The translations under genes were made by a program, and so were the position numbers. Shown one piece after another: positions 53,419 to 64,000 of a DNA stretch of 64,000 nt. The notes below the pieces were generated by a model, which was given only the letters and a program-made list of their open reading frames with translations, ran no database searches and had not been told where the DNA came from. Every line of letters starts with the position of its first letter. Positions within the stretch are counted from its first letter, which is position 1. Where the stretch lies: positions 1,798,001-1,862,000 of the forward strand of contig JACGCN010000007.1 of NCBI GenBank assembly GCA_014905825.1, in the 5' to 3' direction. The DNA is from Lyophyllum atratum. Taxonomy: Eukaryota > Basidiomycota > Agaricomycetes > Agaricales > Lyophyllaceae.

Positions 53419-56400
53419 GTCGCTTATAATTCTCCGCTAGTCCAGTGTTTAGTTGTCTTGCAGGAAGTCGTTTGGGAGGCCGGCGCTGGGAGCTCACACC
53501 CCCAACAGGGCGGATGACATTGACAAGCCTCGAAAGTGGCCGTCAACCAGAACCACGATCATGATCATAACCGGCCCTTAAGCAGCACGTGATACACGTG
53601 ATCAGCCAAGATGGCCAAGTTCGGATGGCGCAAGAACACGAGGCAAAGGTGCAAGGAGAGAACAGTGAGTATGGGAATACATTTCAGGTCTTGCCCGACA
53701 GGTTGGCAGATATTTCCCCGAGGGGGGGAGGGCTGGGGCTGGAAGCTAAAGCAGATCTCACGAGCGAAATCACTGGGATCGGAGCGATGTATCCGATAGT
53801 TCGTGAACACATTGCCTTGTCTGTCAACCCTACGCCAAACCCTCGGGGTAATGATACTGTATCCGGCACTTGCAAACTCCGGGTAGTCAGCTGGACTTTT
53901 GACTGAAAACTGTAATATGCCTCCGCGGATGGCCAGCGGAAGCGAGACGCAATCTCGGGTGACCATCCAGGCCATTGCCCGAGATTTTGAAGTAGTAAGA
54001 TCCGTTCTTTGCAAACCACGAGCAGCCGTGCTGTATTAAGATGCAATTCGATCGATTAGTATACCTATCACTGAGCAGCGCTCAGCAACGGCAAGGTGCA
54101 GGGATTACATTGCGTCATACCCTAAGCCCGAGCTTCAAAGCGCTTCCATACGGTATGGTAAGTTATCTTCCATCCAATACGACTTGCGGACCGAGTTCCT
54201 TGAGATCAAATACATGTGCCCATTCGCTGAACGCCAACAAATCCCAGGCCAATGGGGATTCTTGACATTCCGTGAATCTTCAAGCCACAACCGTGATAGA
54301 ACTGAAGGCCAGGCTCATGGGCGCTGGAGTCCTGATTTTGCGATCAGATAGGCTTTAGTCGTCAAAAGTACAAGGCTGCTCACGAGGCTCACGAGACCAT
54401 GCGCTCCGTTCCAGCCTGTCGGCGACAATGAGAAAACGGTAACGTAGGCAGGATCCGAAACATGCAGGGTCGACGTCAATCCTCTCTTGAGGCAGTGAAC
54501 ACGTTGTCGGCGGGCATTAAAAGTATGTCGCATCGAATATCTCCCCGAGGCTGGAGAGTAGGTTCCGGGACGAACAGGGTGTGGGGTACTTACAGGGATG
54601 TTGTTCGCGTACCCCGCAGATGACGTAGTGCCTGCCGAGTACCTGCACGGCACCAGGAGAAATGCGAACAGCAACCCTGACAACCTGAGGACGGAACTAC
54701 AGCGAGATTAGCACATGAATTACAGGGATGGAAAGACTTACCACCTGAGGCCCGTTCAATGATCCATCCAGGATGGGCAAAATCCACTGCCAGATGCATT
54801 GAACCAAATGCACACATGGGCCGTTATCGATCTCTGACGATGTTGAAGGGTCCAATGGCGCAATTACAGTAAAACAGGGATAGCGAAAGATTTCCGTTCG
54901 GAAACGCAGGCGTCATGAGGGCCCTGGCCGTCACTGAGAGACTGAGCAGTGAGGGGAAACCTTCACGCGTTGTTGGACAACGCAATGGCAAGGAAACAAG
55001 CACAAATGTGTGCAAGCCGACATTGCCGACGCGCAGCGCTGATTTACAGTGGCTATGTTTTTGACACTATAACACAGCTAGTGCCGGTGTTCTTCTGCAG
55101 TCTTTCCTGTGCCCGAAGGTCCCATACAACCTTGTATTTTAAGCATTCCGACATGTCCGCCTCCTCATTGCTCGCTAGGTTCTTCCTGCCCTATTTCAGG
55201 TGCGTTTGGCACGACGACTGCGTTCAAACTGCGTTGGGCATGTCGGACGTCCCTATCCATTCGAAGGATAGAGCTATGCCATGACACGCAGGGCCCATCA
55301 ACAAGCCTTCCAGTTATGATTTATCGGACAAGCTTCAACATAGAGTTCAAGCTAGGACTGAAACGCGGGGGGCTGGACGATGTCGTACTTCTCGCACGAT
55401 GACTGGAGAAGCCCGATATCTGATTGACAGGACAGAAGGACGACCTTAATGTTCCGCAGAGAACATTTATTGGGAACAAAGGCGAACGTTGGCACCCGCG
55501 AACTCATTTCAAAAGAACGGTTTGGCTATCGGGCAGCATGGGAAATGCGAAGTCACGAAGCGTAAAAGTTGACTAGTGGCGCTGATCCCTCATGGACGTT
55601 GGATACCGGGGACCGAAGCCGGAACCATGAAGGAGAACATGGTGACATCCGTGAACGAGGGTCAGGAGACATCCATGCCACATCATGGTGACAGGACCAA
55701 AACTCGACGTGAATCGATCCCACTTTTCCTGTAGGTCGGAGCGGAGGAAATAAGACTCGAACTGTATGCCCTGAATGAGTGGGTCTCCCCGCGAGAGCGA
55801 GAGGCGGCCGCGCGGAGATTGTTTCTATTGTAGGAAAGCCAAGGGCTTCTGTGGGGTGTCTCCAATGTTGACCACAGAGAGTCAGATGGTCACCGAAAAT
55901 TGATGGAAATGTGAAGGAATATACCGTTTGAAGATGTGTGTCCAACTGAGCACACTGCGCGCAATATTCGCGATCCTCATGGCACGCGGTGAGAGTACAT
56001 CGGCACATTAGGCTACCTTGGGATTACCGACTCCGATGGCCGTTCAATGGAACAGAGTCCGCCGATATAGCGTCTGTAGATCCCGGGCGCCGCCACCAAC
56101 CTTGATATTATCCCCATCTGACAATTTGTCTTTCGAGGCTGATTGAACATCTGATACGAGATCCTTAGTCAGGTTCCACACATGAAGAAGAACACATACG
56201 TCGAATTCATCACAATATCTCTCAAAAGGTACTCGGGGGGTCATCAGCATGACAAGCCAAATTTACGACCTGGAGAGATAGGTAATTGAGCTTCCGTCAC
56301 CGAGAGTGCCGGCGGATATTAGGTGAGACGTGGGCACTGTGCGACGTTCGCTTAGGCACGCGCAGATCTTGTCTGACGGAGGAGGTTGAATAATTTGAAT

Positions 56401-57218
56401 AATGAGAAATCGGCGGCTGAAGCATATAGTAGCGTCAATGCGCCAATCTGTCCAATTACCGCACAGATTCAGTCGTATGTACTGAGACCGGCAAAGCAGA
56501 TGCTTACCGAGGCTCCCACACAGGATACTTTGATCAAAGTGATGTGGCGCATCATGCGACTTCTCTACTGGGAAGGCACGTTTCTTGATGCTCGGGTGGT
56601 ACGGGTGCTCATTTGTGGGGGCGACAACAAGAAAATTTAGCGCTCGGGACGTCGGGCACGGAGATGAACATCAGAAGGCGGCCGTGGACCTACGCCAACA
56701 ACATCAACAACAATAGCCGCGAGATTTTCCTTCCGTTTAGAGTCGTTGATGGGCGTTACACGTGTTGTGATGACGAAGGACCTTAACGGCCGAGTGGGGC
56801 GACCGAGATCTCGCTGGAGGCGTCTACGTCGATCTTGTGTGGTGGATGGAAGCATATGTGGCATAGCCTAGCCGTCAGCTAAACACGTGTAACGACGAGG
56901 ACGGCATCAGAGTTCTGCGGATTGGAGCTTCTGTGCATGGAGACGGCAAAAACTCGACAAGACAAGAGCCTAGCGGCCGAAAATCCATCACGGACTATGG
57001 AGACAAAGCAGCACCCGACGTGGTGGTCGAAGAAAGCAGAGGGAAGGTTGTGGAGGTCGTCAAAGTGCTAGTCAGGAACAGTGTGAGTGATAGAGCGTCC
57101 ACATCCTTCACAATTATCACATCGATCGTGATCGCGCAGATCTGGGGTGTATCAGATTTGTTTACTATCAAAGACGAAGACAAATAGTCGCCGATCGCTG
57201 GTTTTTCTGTTGCCATGC
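53419..57218. other. 3.8-kb gene-poor stretch
   Basis: No gene is assigned with confidence apart from the weak candidate listed at 54590-54817. The frames at 53565-54046 (minus), 54949-55402 (plus), 55553-56250 (minus) and 56386-56640 (plus) lack domains and splice support. Confidence 0.4.
54590..54817 (-). CDS. Possible exons of an unrecognised gene
   Basis: Very good splice signals on the minus strand suggest a transcript. A GTAAGT donor (about 54742) pairs with a GCTAAT branch-like sequence and TGTAG acceptor (about 54698), and a second GTAAGT donor lies at about 54597. Upstream frame starts MCAFGSMHLAVDFAHPG at about 54816. Which frame continues after the first intron is open: one gives a hydrophobic SGLLFAFLLVP segment, another a VRVAVRISPGAVQVL segment. 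No family recognised. It could be a small or non-coding gene. Confidence 0.25.
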   Translation of the reverse strand: MCAFGSMHLAVDFAHPGWIIERASGGKSFHPCNSCANLAVVPSSGCQGCCSHFSWCRAGTRQALRHLRGTRTTSL

Positions 57219-58109
57219 TCAATCTAGACGCGTCGGGCCGCCGCCTGCCTGCGCCTGCGCCTCCTGCTCTGTCACATATGCCTTCAGAACACAACTCTCC
57301 CGCGATTCCGCCTTCTTACATCCCTTGCACGTCCTGCCATGCTGCATCATCAGGACATGCAAGCCGTACTTGAGTTCCCCGGGAATCCGCAAATCCAGAT
57401 GAGCCTGCGCCAGAACCCTGTCCGTCTTGGCTGGCACCCACCCGAGGACTTTGCTCAGACGGAACACGTGCGTATCAACTGCGAAAGAGTCACGCCCAAG
57501 GCAGAAGAGCAGAACGCACGACGCGGTCTTGGGCCCCACTCCATCATATGAGATGAGCTCCTGCATGATAGCGTCATCAGACAGCCGTTTTTCGACGTCG
57601 GTCACCGCGAGATGCTGCAACGAGTAGTCCCCGTGTTTCTCCTTAATAGACGCGAGGAGATTTTGGATAGTGGCAGCCTTCTTGTTTGCCAGCCCACCAT
57701 GCCGAATGGCCTCGACGACATCTGCTCTAGGGGCCTCAGCGATGGCTGCAAAATTATTCCGTCCAAAGGTAACATCCAGGCTCGTCTTCGCTGCAGAAGA
57801 ATTCCTGCCTGACGTGTTTTGAGATAGTACGACGCCGACAAGAGCTTCGACGACATTGGGAACGGAGCCACACGTTTGTGCTGAATTGCTTGATATATTC
57901 GGTGGCTTCCGAACTGCACCACGACCAGGATGCGCCTTTGTGAGGATTTCGTGGACCTGCGTCGCCTCTAGTGTGGTAGGATGCTCAAAGCTGGGAAAAG
58001 GAGATTCGACAACATAGGAGGTGTGAAGTTTCAGTTTTTTCGCCTTGTGGGGAGAGGGCCTAGGAGCAGGGATAGCCGCTATTGGTGAAAGTGAGCGGGA
58101 TCTTTTCAT
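57219..58109 (-). CDS. HhH-GPD DNA glycosylase (endonuclease III-like)
   Basis: Single-exon gene of 296 residues from ATG 58109. A basic N-terminus (SPHKAKKLKL) may be a nuclear signal. The helix-hairpin-helix is LISYDGVGPKTASCVLLF, with Lys in the position of the EndoIII catalytic lysine. The conserved catalytic Asp is in FAVDTHVFR, so base-excision glycosylase activity is plausible. Upstream the family motif VVLSQNTSGRNS replaces the usual LSxQTxD. The C-terminal cysteines (HGRTCKGCKKAESRESC) do not show the canonical C-x6-C-x2-C-x5-C spacing of the [4Fe-4S] loop and the fourth Cys is missing, so the cluster is probably absent. It differs from canonical Nth, and I leave the symbol empty. 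The protein ends EAQAQAGGGPTRLD. Confidence 0.85.
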   Translation of the reverse strand: MKRSRSLSPIAAIPAPRPSPHKAKKLKLHTSYVVESPFPSFEHPTTLEATQVHEILTKAHPGRGAVRKPPNISSNSAQTCGSVPNVVEALVGVVLSQNTSGRNSSAAKTSLDVTFGRNNFAAIAEAPRADVVEAIRHGGLANKKAATIQNLLASIKEKHGDYSLQHLAVTDVEKRLSDDAIMQELISYDGVGPKTASCVLLFCLGRDSFAVDTHVFRLSKVLGWVPAKTDRVLAQAHLDLRIPGELKYGLHVLMMQHGRTCKGCKKAESRESCVLKAYVTEQEAQAQAGGGPTRLD

Positions 58110-61100
58110 TGCTATTGTATGTCCGTAACGTAGAGCCAGATAGATTGCCTAGTCGATGTGTTAAATCTGATGTGGAAGGGTAGTGGTAGTAGTGGCACAA
58201 AAGACGGGTTTGTCACGCCAGCACACCCAAATTCGCGTCGCGTCACGTTGTGACGTACCGTGTCTGACCAGCAATTACAGCCGCAGCAACGCGCACATCC
58301 CACTCAAGAATCGATACATATCACACCCTGCACGCAAAGAGTTGAAACGCGTTGTCCTCGCATCGAGTGGCGGCGAAGAGGTCTCTGTATCGCCGCACTC
58401 GCAACGGTCCCACCGCCACTTCCCACTCTTCTGACTTCACGGTCAACATGACTCGACTCGACTCCACACGTGGCATTTATTACCTTCAGACTCCCATATC
58501 ATCCACAGACACCGCGCTCTACCGCCCCCTCGCCAACGAAAATGGGCTTTACGCCCCACTACAACGGTTATCCCGGTCACCGCTCAATTTAACCTGAGAA
58601 TGGACGCACGCGGGTTCGCTGTCTAGTCTTGGCTTCTCGCCCACCGCCGATTCACATGTAGCGGCGACCTTCGCATGATTGGAACGTTGTAGCATTGAAC
58701 ATGCGCGCAGGGCATCCGTGTGGGGGGAACATCAATGAGCAGAAAAGGGGCTGGACCAGTCTGCAATGGACAGGACGTCGTAGTTCTCCGTTATCCGCCA
58801 CATTTTGTGACTCGCCCCGTCCACACTCTATCTTCGATATCTCCTGCTATCCACCACGCCGATCGTAATTTTTTTTTCTTACGTTCGAGGCAAGTTCGCG
58901 GCTTGGGAAAAACGCAGGTAACACCACGGGATATTCTCGAAGCATCACGATCATACGGCCATGATACGACCTGTCTTCCATATCTGCACGTTGCAACATT
59001 GTTCGCTCGTCCTGGGCGACAAGACGCCGCCCAACAGCCCATGGCCACGTCGGCTTTTGTGGGCGTAGAACATTGCACCATAAGTATGTATGTATAGCCA
59101 CCATTATACCATGGGGACACCACGCACGCCCTACAATAATTCCTCCGCTGACTGATCGCAGGACATAGATTTACCGCGGGGCACGTCGTAATGCTTGCGA
59201 AGGACGACGATCGTGACGTTCCCGCGCTCTTGCGTGAGTATCTACCCATCCCCCATCATTCATCTTCGCAGTATGACTCGTTCTGTCATCATGCACGCCG
59301 GATTCTGTCCGCCCGATTGATCTTCCGGGTTCTATGCACATAGAAGCATCCCCAGTATGTCAGTTGTGCTCCCGCTATACGAAAATGTCCTGTCATCGCT
59401 CAGCCTCATCTTTGTCAAGCCCTGTTCATTGTACTCCCTTTATGTGGATGCCGCCGATTGCGGCTCAGACCGTTTCACGTATATTTTGCGACGTCTTCGT
59501 GGGTGACCGTGGATTTCACTCAATTCATCGAGCGTCTGACAGCGGTCGAAGAATCCCTTGAAGTATCGCTATTTCCGCACCATTGTGGTCCGAGTGGGGA
59601 GACGGGTAAGATGATCTCTTCGTGATATTCTGTGTGCTTGCAATCAGCTTTTTCGTAGCTCATTTGTACATATCTAGCCTGAACCGAATACACGATCCTA
59701 GTAAACGACGTGCCTGTATAGCTGCGTGTTCGCCCTCGCCCGGCTTCGCGGGTAGCAAGTGTGTTGGAAATCGTATCCCAGGAAGGCCGAACACAGAAGA
59801 CGCGTAGTCTATTCGTGTCGAGTCTAACGGTGGCGCCCACTAGCCGTAGTCAAAAAATCAGAACGCTAATCTTCCAGGCAGATTACTGCTCGGAAGAGGG
59901 AAATAAGCACCCTCTCTTGTCTCTCCAATTCCTCCACCCTCGCGTTCTGGCCCATTTGGGGGGACAATGGAGGTTCTCTAACCCTAAAATCAGTGTTGGC
60001 GATCGCGTTCTGTCGGTATCGGCCCCATCTGATCTCGGTTATTCTCATGTTCCCGATGTGATAGCGGGGCTGGGGATGGAAACAAATCCTTGAATTTCGA
60101 AATGTGATTTTGGGAGGGGTTTGCTTCCGCGTGTTGACGAGTCGCGTTGAGCTGTGCTTTGACCACGCCCCCCGCTGATTCCACCACTCGTATCCTTGCC
60201 CCGACCGAGGTGCTCCACTGCGATTCGGATAAGATAGGGTCGGCTCGGATGATGCGGCCGACTAGGCGCGGGCCATGGGTGCAGGGGAAGAGTTCCATAT
60301 TTTTTATTAATTTTACACGTGTAGGTACATTGACGTGATACTCCGGTAAATAGTCGCCTGATTGAGCTATGCGCAGGCCTGCGTCGAATAGTATCAAAAG
60401 AAGATGTAGCGCCGTATGACAGAATGAGGACCTATGAAATTGCCGACCTCTCCGCAGGCATGTGTGAACCCGATGTCAGGAAAGTTCGGAACATATGACG
60501 TCCTCACTGGTCTGAGCTACATACTCCATGGGGCCCTTTCATAAAAAACCGTAGCGAAATAGAGACGGAATATGAAAAGGGATGATAGCGTTCAATAACC
60601 TGGAAGATGCGGTGAAGATCCATGAAGAACATCGGGAACCGCGTCGGTGTGATGTTGTCCTCGCAGGGTGGGTGTTCCTCGAACTTTGCTGACGGGCGAC
60701 ATGCGGCCGGGTCAAGGCTGCCAAATCGGGAAGTGTGAAGGCACTACGCCTGTTTCGATCGTGCTGATCCCATGGTACGCATGCGAACGAAAATATCACA
60801 AGATCGAATTCGACATCAGATTACATACTGTGCAAAGCAATGAGCTCTCTGACAATGTTCCTCACCTCTATTCTAGGCGTTGGCGCTCATCATATTATAG
60901 TTGTCAAAGTCTCCGCGAAAGGCGACACAGCAAGAGGGGATCCCGGAGAGGAGTAGTCAGTATCGGTGGAATGGTGAGTGGACGGATTGATGTGTGGTGG
61001 GCGGAGGGTCCGCGGGAGCTCCAAGATTTCTCAGTAATTCCAGAAGGGACGGTTGTGCGTGAGTCAATTTGATGGTAGGGATTTGGGAGGAAGATGAGCT

Positions 61101-61654
61101 GATAAGAGAACGTCTGGCGGCAACAATAGATTAGAGTAAGGTGAATAGTGACTCGCCTATACTTTGCCGGACCCACGAGCCGGGGAACCCAAGCATCTGG
61201 CGAGATGAGCAGAAGACAATAGCGGCATCTGCATTGCTGTGCCAAATATGATGCAACACAGCGTCGAACCTTCATCCACTCCCGATATGGAAGCTGTCCC
61301 TCGATCGTCCCGATTTGGTTGGCACAATGAAAGCGAAATCCCAGGTGCGCCTTACGAAACGGGGGCTCGTGTTCTTCGGGGGACCCTGTCTGGGGACACA
61401 TCTGCACCAGGACTATAAAGATGTTCGCTCGTATTGTCTTTCTTTTTGTGCCCCGCTAGCGCAATTGTTCTCCCGATCGCCAGACAAAACGATCAGCTTT
61501 GCACACTTGCGACACCTCATTATTCTCCCCCCCTCCTCGCGCGTAGGAGCTCCTCCCATTATTCTCCCCATCCTCCTCCCCTCCTCTCACGACCCAAGGT
61601 GATCACTCACCTCCATCCGACGCCCATTGTCCTTTGAACGCCAATCGAACAATC
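58110..61654. other. 3.5-kb stretch without a recognisable gene, upstream of the HMG gene
   Basis: Short frames on both strands show no domain or splice chain. The 3' part (61480-61640) is very C/T-rich (CTCCTC, CCCC tracts), typical of a core promoter or 5' UTR in these fungi. The long upstream region suits a regulated transcription-factor gene, but no specific site is claimed. Confidence 0.45.
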
Positions 61655-63268
61655 ATGCCTGCCCTCCGCACTCGCGATACCCAATCCCGATGTAAGTAAT
61701 AATTGGGCTCCCAAAGGACATATTGACTTACTTTCCATCCAGCACTCGAAGTGACGACGGACGCCCCTCAACCCCCCACCCTTGCCATCATCTCCCCGAC
61801 ACCACGCGCCTTCACGTTCCCTATCACGCACAACCTCGCCGACAGTCCTTACTCTTCTCCCTCGCATTCACCTTTCGAACCCGACCTTCGCACGCTCGCT
61901 TTATCCTCATCATGTATAACACCTCCCCCTTTCATGCGCACCCTTTCTCCCGATTGCAATTTCACATCTGTATCACCATCTCCGTCATCGCATAAACGTC
62001 GAAAGTCGTCGTGCAGCAGCGATATCGTCGAGCGCCGGCCAAAGAAGGGCGACGAGGACTATATTAAGCGACCCGAGAACGCGTTCATCCTGTTCCGTCG
62101 CAAGTGCTGCGAAGATCGGCAAGCCGCTCAGGAAGAGGCTGCCGCCGACGGTCCCACCAAGAAGCAACGGCAGGCCGACCTGTCGAAAACGATAAGTCAG
62201 CAATGGAAAGGTCTGGGCGCGGAGGAGAGACAGTACTGGGAGCAGTTGGCAAAGGAGAAGAAGAAGGAGCACGAACAGATGTACCCCAACTACGTTTATC
62301 GACCACAACGCGCCAAGGACAAGGATGGCCGGTCGAAGAGCAGGAAGCCCAAGGGTCGCCGGGGTGATATCGACGAGGACGATGCCGACAGCGTTTCGTT
62401 TGTCGTCCCTGTGGTACAGCATCACCGACACCACGGCCGCTCCGCCTCTGCACCAACTCCTCCTCCATATCAGTCCATTCAAATCCCCAACGTCTACCAG
62501 ATGACCCCATCCTGCCCGACCTCGCCTTCGTTGCTCCCCATGATCAGCCGTCGGTCGTCGCACCCCGACCATGCCGAAGACTCCATGTCCAACTTCGACT
62601 TCCATCCCAGCGAAAACTTTATGACGCCTTCGGCGTTCGGACAATTTGAAGCTAGCCTTCAGGTGCGTTCGCATGTCGTCTTTCTTTGCTTTTAAATCTA
62701 ACGCGTCGAATCCCAGTCGTCCGAGTTCCTACGAAGCATGTTCAGCATGGACAGCATTCCTCAAAGAGAAGGGCTTCACCCACTCGACGTCTCACACGAG
62801 ACTATGCTCCTCCCGCCCCACCAACTCATCTCCCCATCGTCCTCCGCCGGGTCCGGCTCCTCAGGTCCCTCTTCGCCCTGTTCCGGCCCTTTCACGCCCA
62901 ACTCCGCTGTCCTCTCCCAGTCCTTCTCCCGCCTCACCACCTCCAACGAGCCATCGCATCCCGAGCCCAGAAGCCAGGCCGAGATGGACCTCCAGATGGA
63001 GATGCAGCTGCAGCAAGAATACGCGCAGTATTCCTGGGAGACCAACCAGCTCTGGTCCAACACGAACTCGGAGCTGCTCCTTGGCGACGACTTCGATCTG
63101 AGCGCAATCCCGCCCATCGAGCTCGGTGTGCCGAAGTACCAGGACGTGATGCACATGGGCCACGGAATGGAGTACAGCCAGGAGTACGCCCCGCATATGG
63201 ACGGTCGTCATTTCTCGGAAGACGGTGTTCTTGCCTTCGACGAGATGATGGCCGGACATGGCTTCTAA
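61655..63268 (+). CDS. HMG-box transcription factor (MATA_HMG type)
   Basis: Three exons: 61655-61691, 61743-62662 and 62717-63268. All junctions are GT-AG and the sum is exactly 503 codons (502 residues). The HMG box, residues ~110-180, reads YIKRPENAFILFRRK...DLSKTISQQWKGLGAEERQYWEQLAKEKKKEHEQMYPNY...YRPQR. That is the sequence-specific MATA/Ste11-like class, with a basic KDGRSKSRKPKGRR extension that may be the nuclear signal. The rest is Ser/Pro-rich and probably disordered, with a Gln/Met/Glu-rich stretch (MDLQMEMQLQQEYAQ) that could activate transcription. Related basidiomycete proteins regulate mating, fruiting or stress responses. There is no sign of a mating-type locus nearby (no homeodomain pair, pheromone or receptor). 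Confidence 0.9.
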
Positions 63269-64000
63269 AAAGTCAACAGATGCTGGGCGTCGTTGGCTTG
63301 ATTGGTTGGATATGTGTATCTTCACGCACCGTTTTTCCACCCGCACCCACACAACTCGCGGGGGACGGAGCGCTTTGTATGTTCTTGAACTTTCCTTTTT
63401 TTTCGCTGCATCTCTCCACTTGCATTGTCTGTTGTAATCATAGTTGCTTCACAGCCCCCCACCCCCACCACTTGCATTTCCAGAGGATGTGTCGTCTGAG
63501 GCGTACTGGTACCGTCAACGGCCTTCCTCCATAGGATGCGCCTCGATGGCCATCCTCCCATTTCACCATCTTCATGTGCGACACGTTGATTACGACCCCT
63601 ACCCACATTTACTTCACGAACTCTCACATATCCATACCACCCCCCCTTCTCGCGTTATACCCCAGTCTCGGTAACACTTATTACGTCCACCAGCGGCTTG
63701 TCCGCCTTATTGTTGTGTCACTCTCCACTCTCCCCATCGTCTATCTCCGCGAAATCCACATTTCTGACACCACAAAACCACCGCGTTCTGCGAAGCTCGC
63801 CATGAAGTCGCAAGACAATAAGAAATTCGCAAGCGGGGAAATAATCCATGAATTTTAACTGATGGAAACCAGGGAAGTTCGATTAGGAACCGGGCCTAAT
63901 GCGGCGTGGTGATAAGGATTGAGTTGGGCCAGATATTCATCGCCCGGACTGGAGTCGGTGGGAGGGTCGCCCTAAAGGGGAACGGAAACAGGGTTCGCCA
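63269..64000. other. 3' flank of the HMG gene, right edge
   Basis: No gene recognised. Presumably 3' UTR and terminator of the HMG-box gene, then intergenic DNA. Confidence 0.5.

Noticed and set aside
61655..63268. HMG gene as part of a mating-type locus
   Set aside because: No homeodomain pair, pheromone precursor or receptor gene nearby; in most Agaricomycetes HMG proteins of this class lie outside MAT.

Overview
This is nuclear DNA of a filamentous fungus, most likely a mushroom-forming basidiomycete (Agaricomycetes). Genes carry many short GT-AG introns of about 50-70 bases. Several families are typical of that class: a DUF6699 protein, Crinkler-like NTPase/nuclease, F-box protein, FGFGRRRCPG-type P450 and chromodomain Ty3 elements. 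There are no operons or Shine-Dalgarno sites. Exon boundaries given here were read by eye from splice signals and frame continuity. || Layout. 1.4-11.7 kb looks like a small, decaying secondary-metabolism neighbourhood: an alpha/beta hydrolase ending in a peroxisomal SRL signal, a P450 whose last ~45 residues lie out of frame, a broken adenylate-forming-reductase R domain with a 38-bp tandem duplication, and an intact flavin monooxygenase. 12.2-14.4 kb has an intron-containing tRNA-Ala and a diverged tandem array of TATA-bearing non-coding modules. 14.6-20.5 kb holds three housekeeping-type genes on the minus strand: a TBC1D20/Gyp8-like Rab GAP, a HAD phosphatase and a myo-inositol oxygenase. 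|| 21.35-36.3 kb is a repeat island. Its core is a 12.71-kb, apparently intact chromovirus (Ty3) with identical 465-bp LTRs and a 5-bp target duplication. Besides a 2,626-residue Gag-Pol it carries a second 1,072-residue ORF with an RS-rich segment, preceded by four hairpins with compensatory stem changes. Next to it lies a nested set: two 223-bp tandem repeats, the second split by a Mutator-like TIR element (9-bp target duplication, ~325-bp TIRs, captured gene fragment), whose left TIR is itself split by a 219-bp solo LTR. || 36.7-49.4 kb carries an aldo/keto reductase, a DDX60/SKI2-like helicase, a Crinkler-type protein and a DUF6699 protein. 49.4-64 kb is gene-sparse, with an F-box protein, an HhH-GPD DNA glycosylase and an HMG-box transcription factor separated by kilobases in which I recognise no gene. 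|| The strongest candidates for something undescribed are the large chromovirus with its extra ORF and intercistronic hairpin array, and the nested transposon that can be read layer by layer from its target-site duplications.
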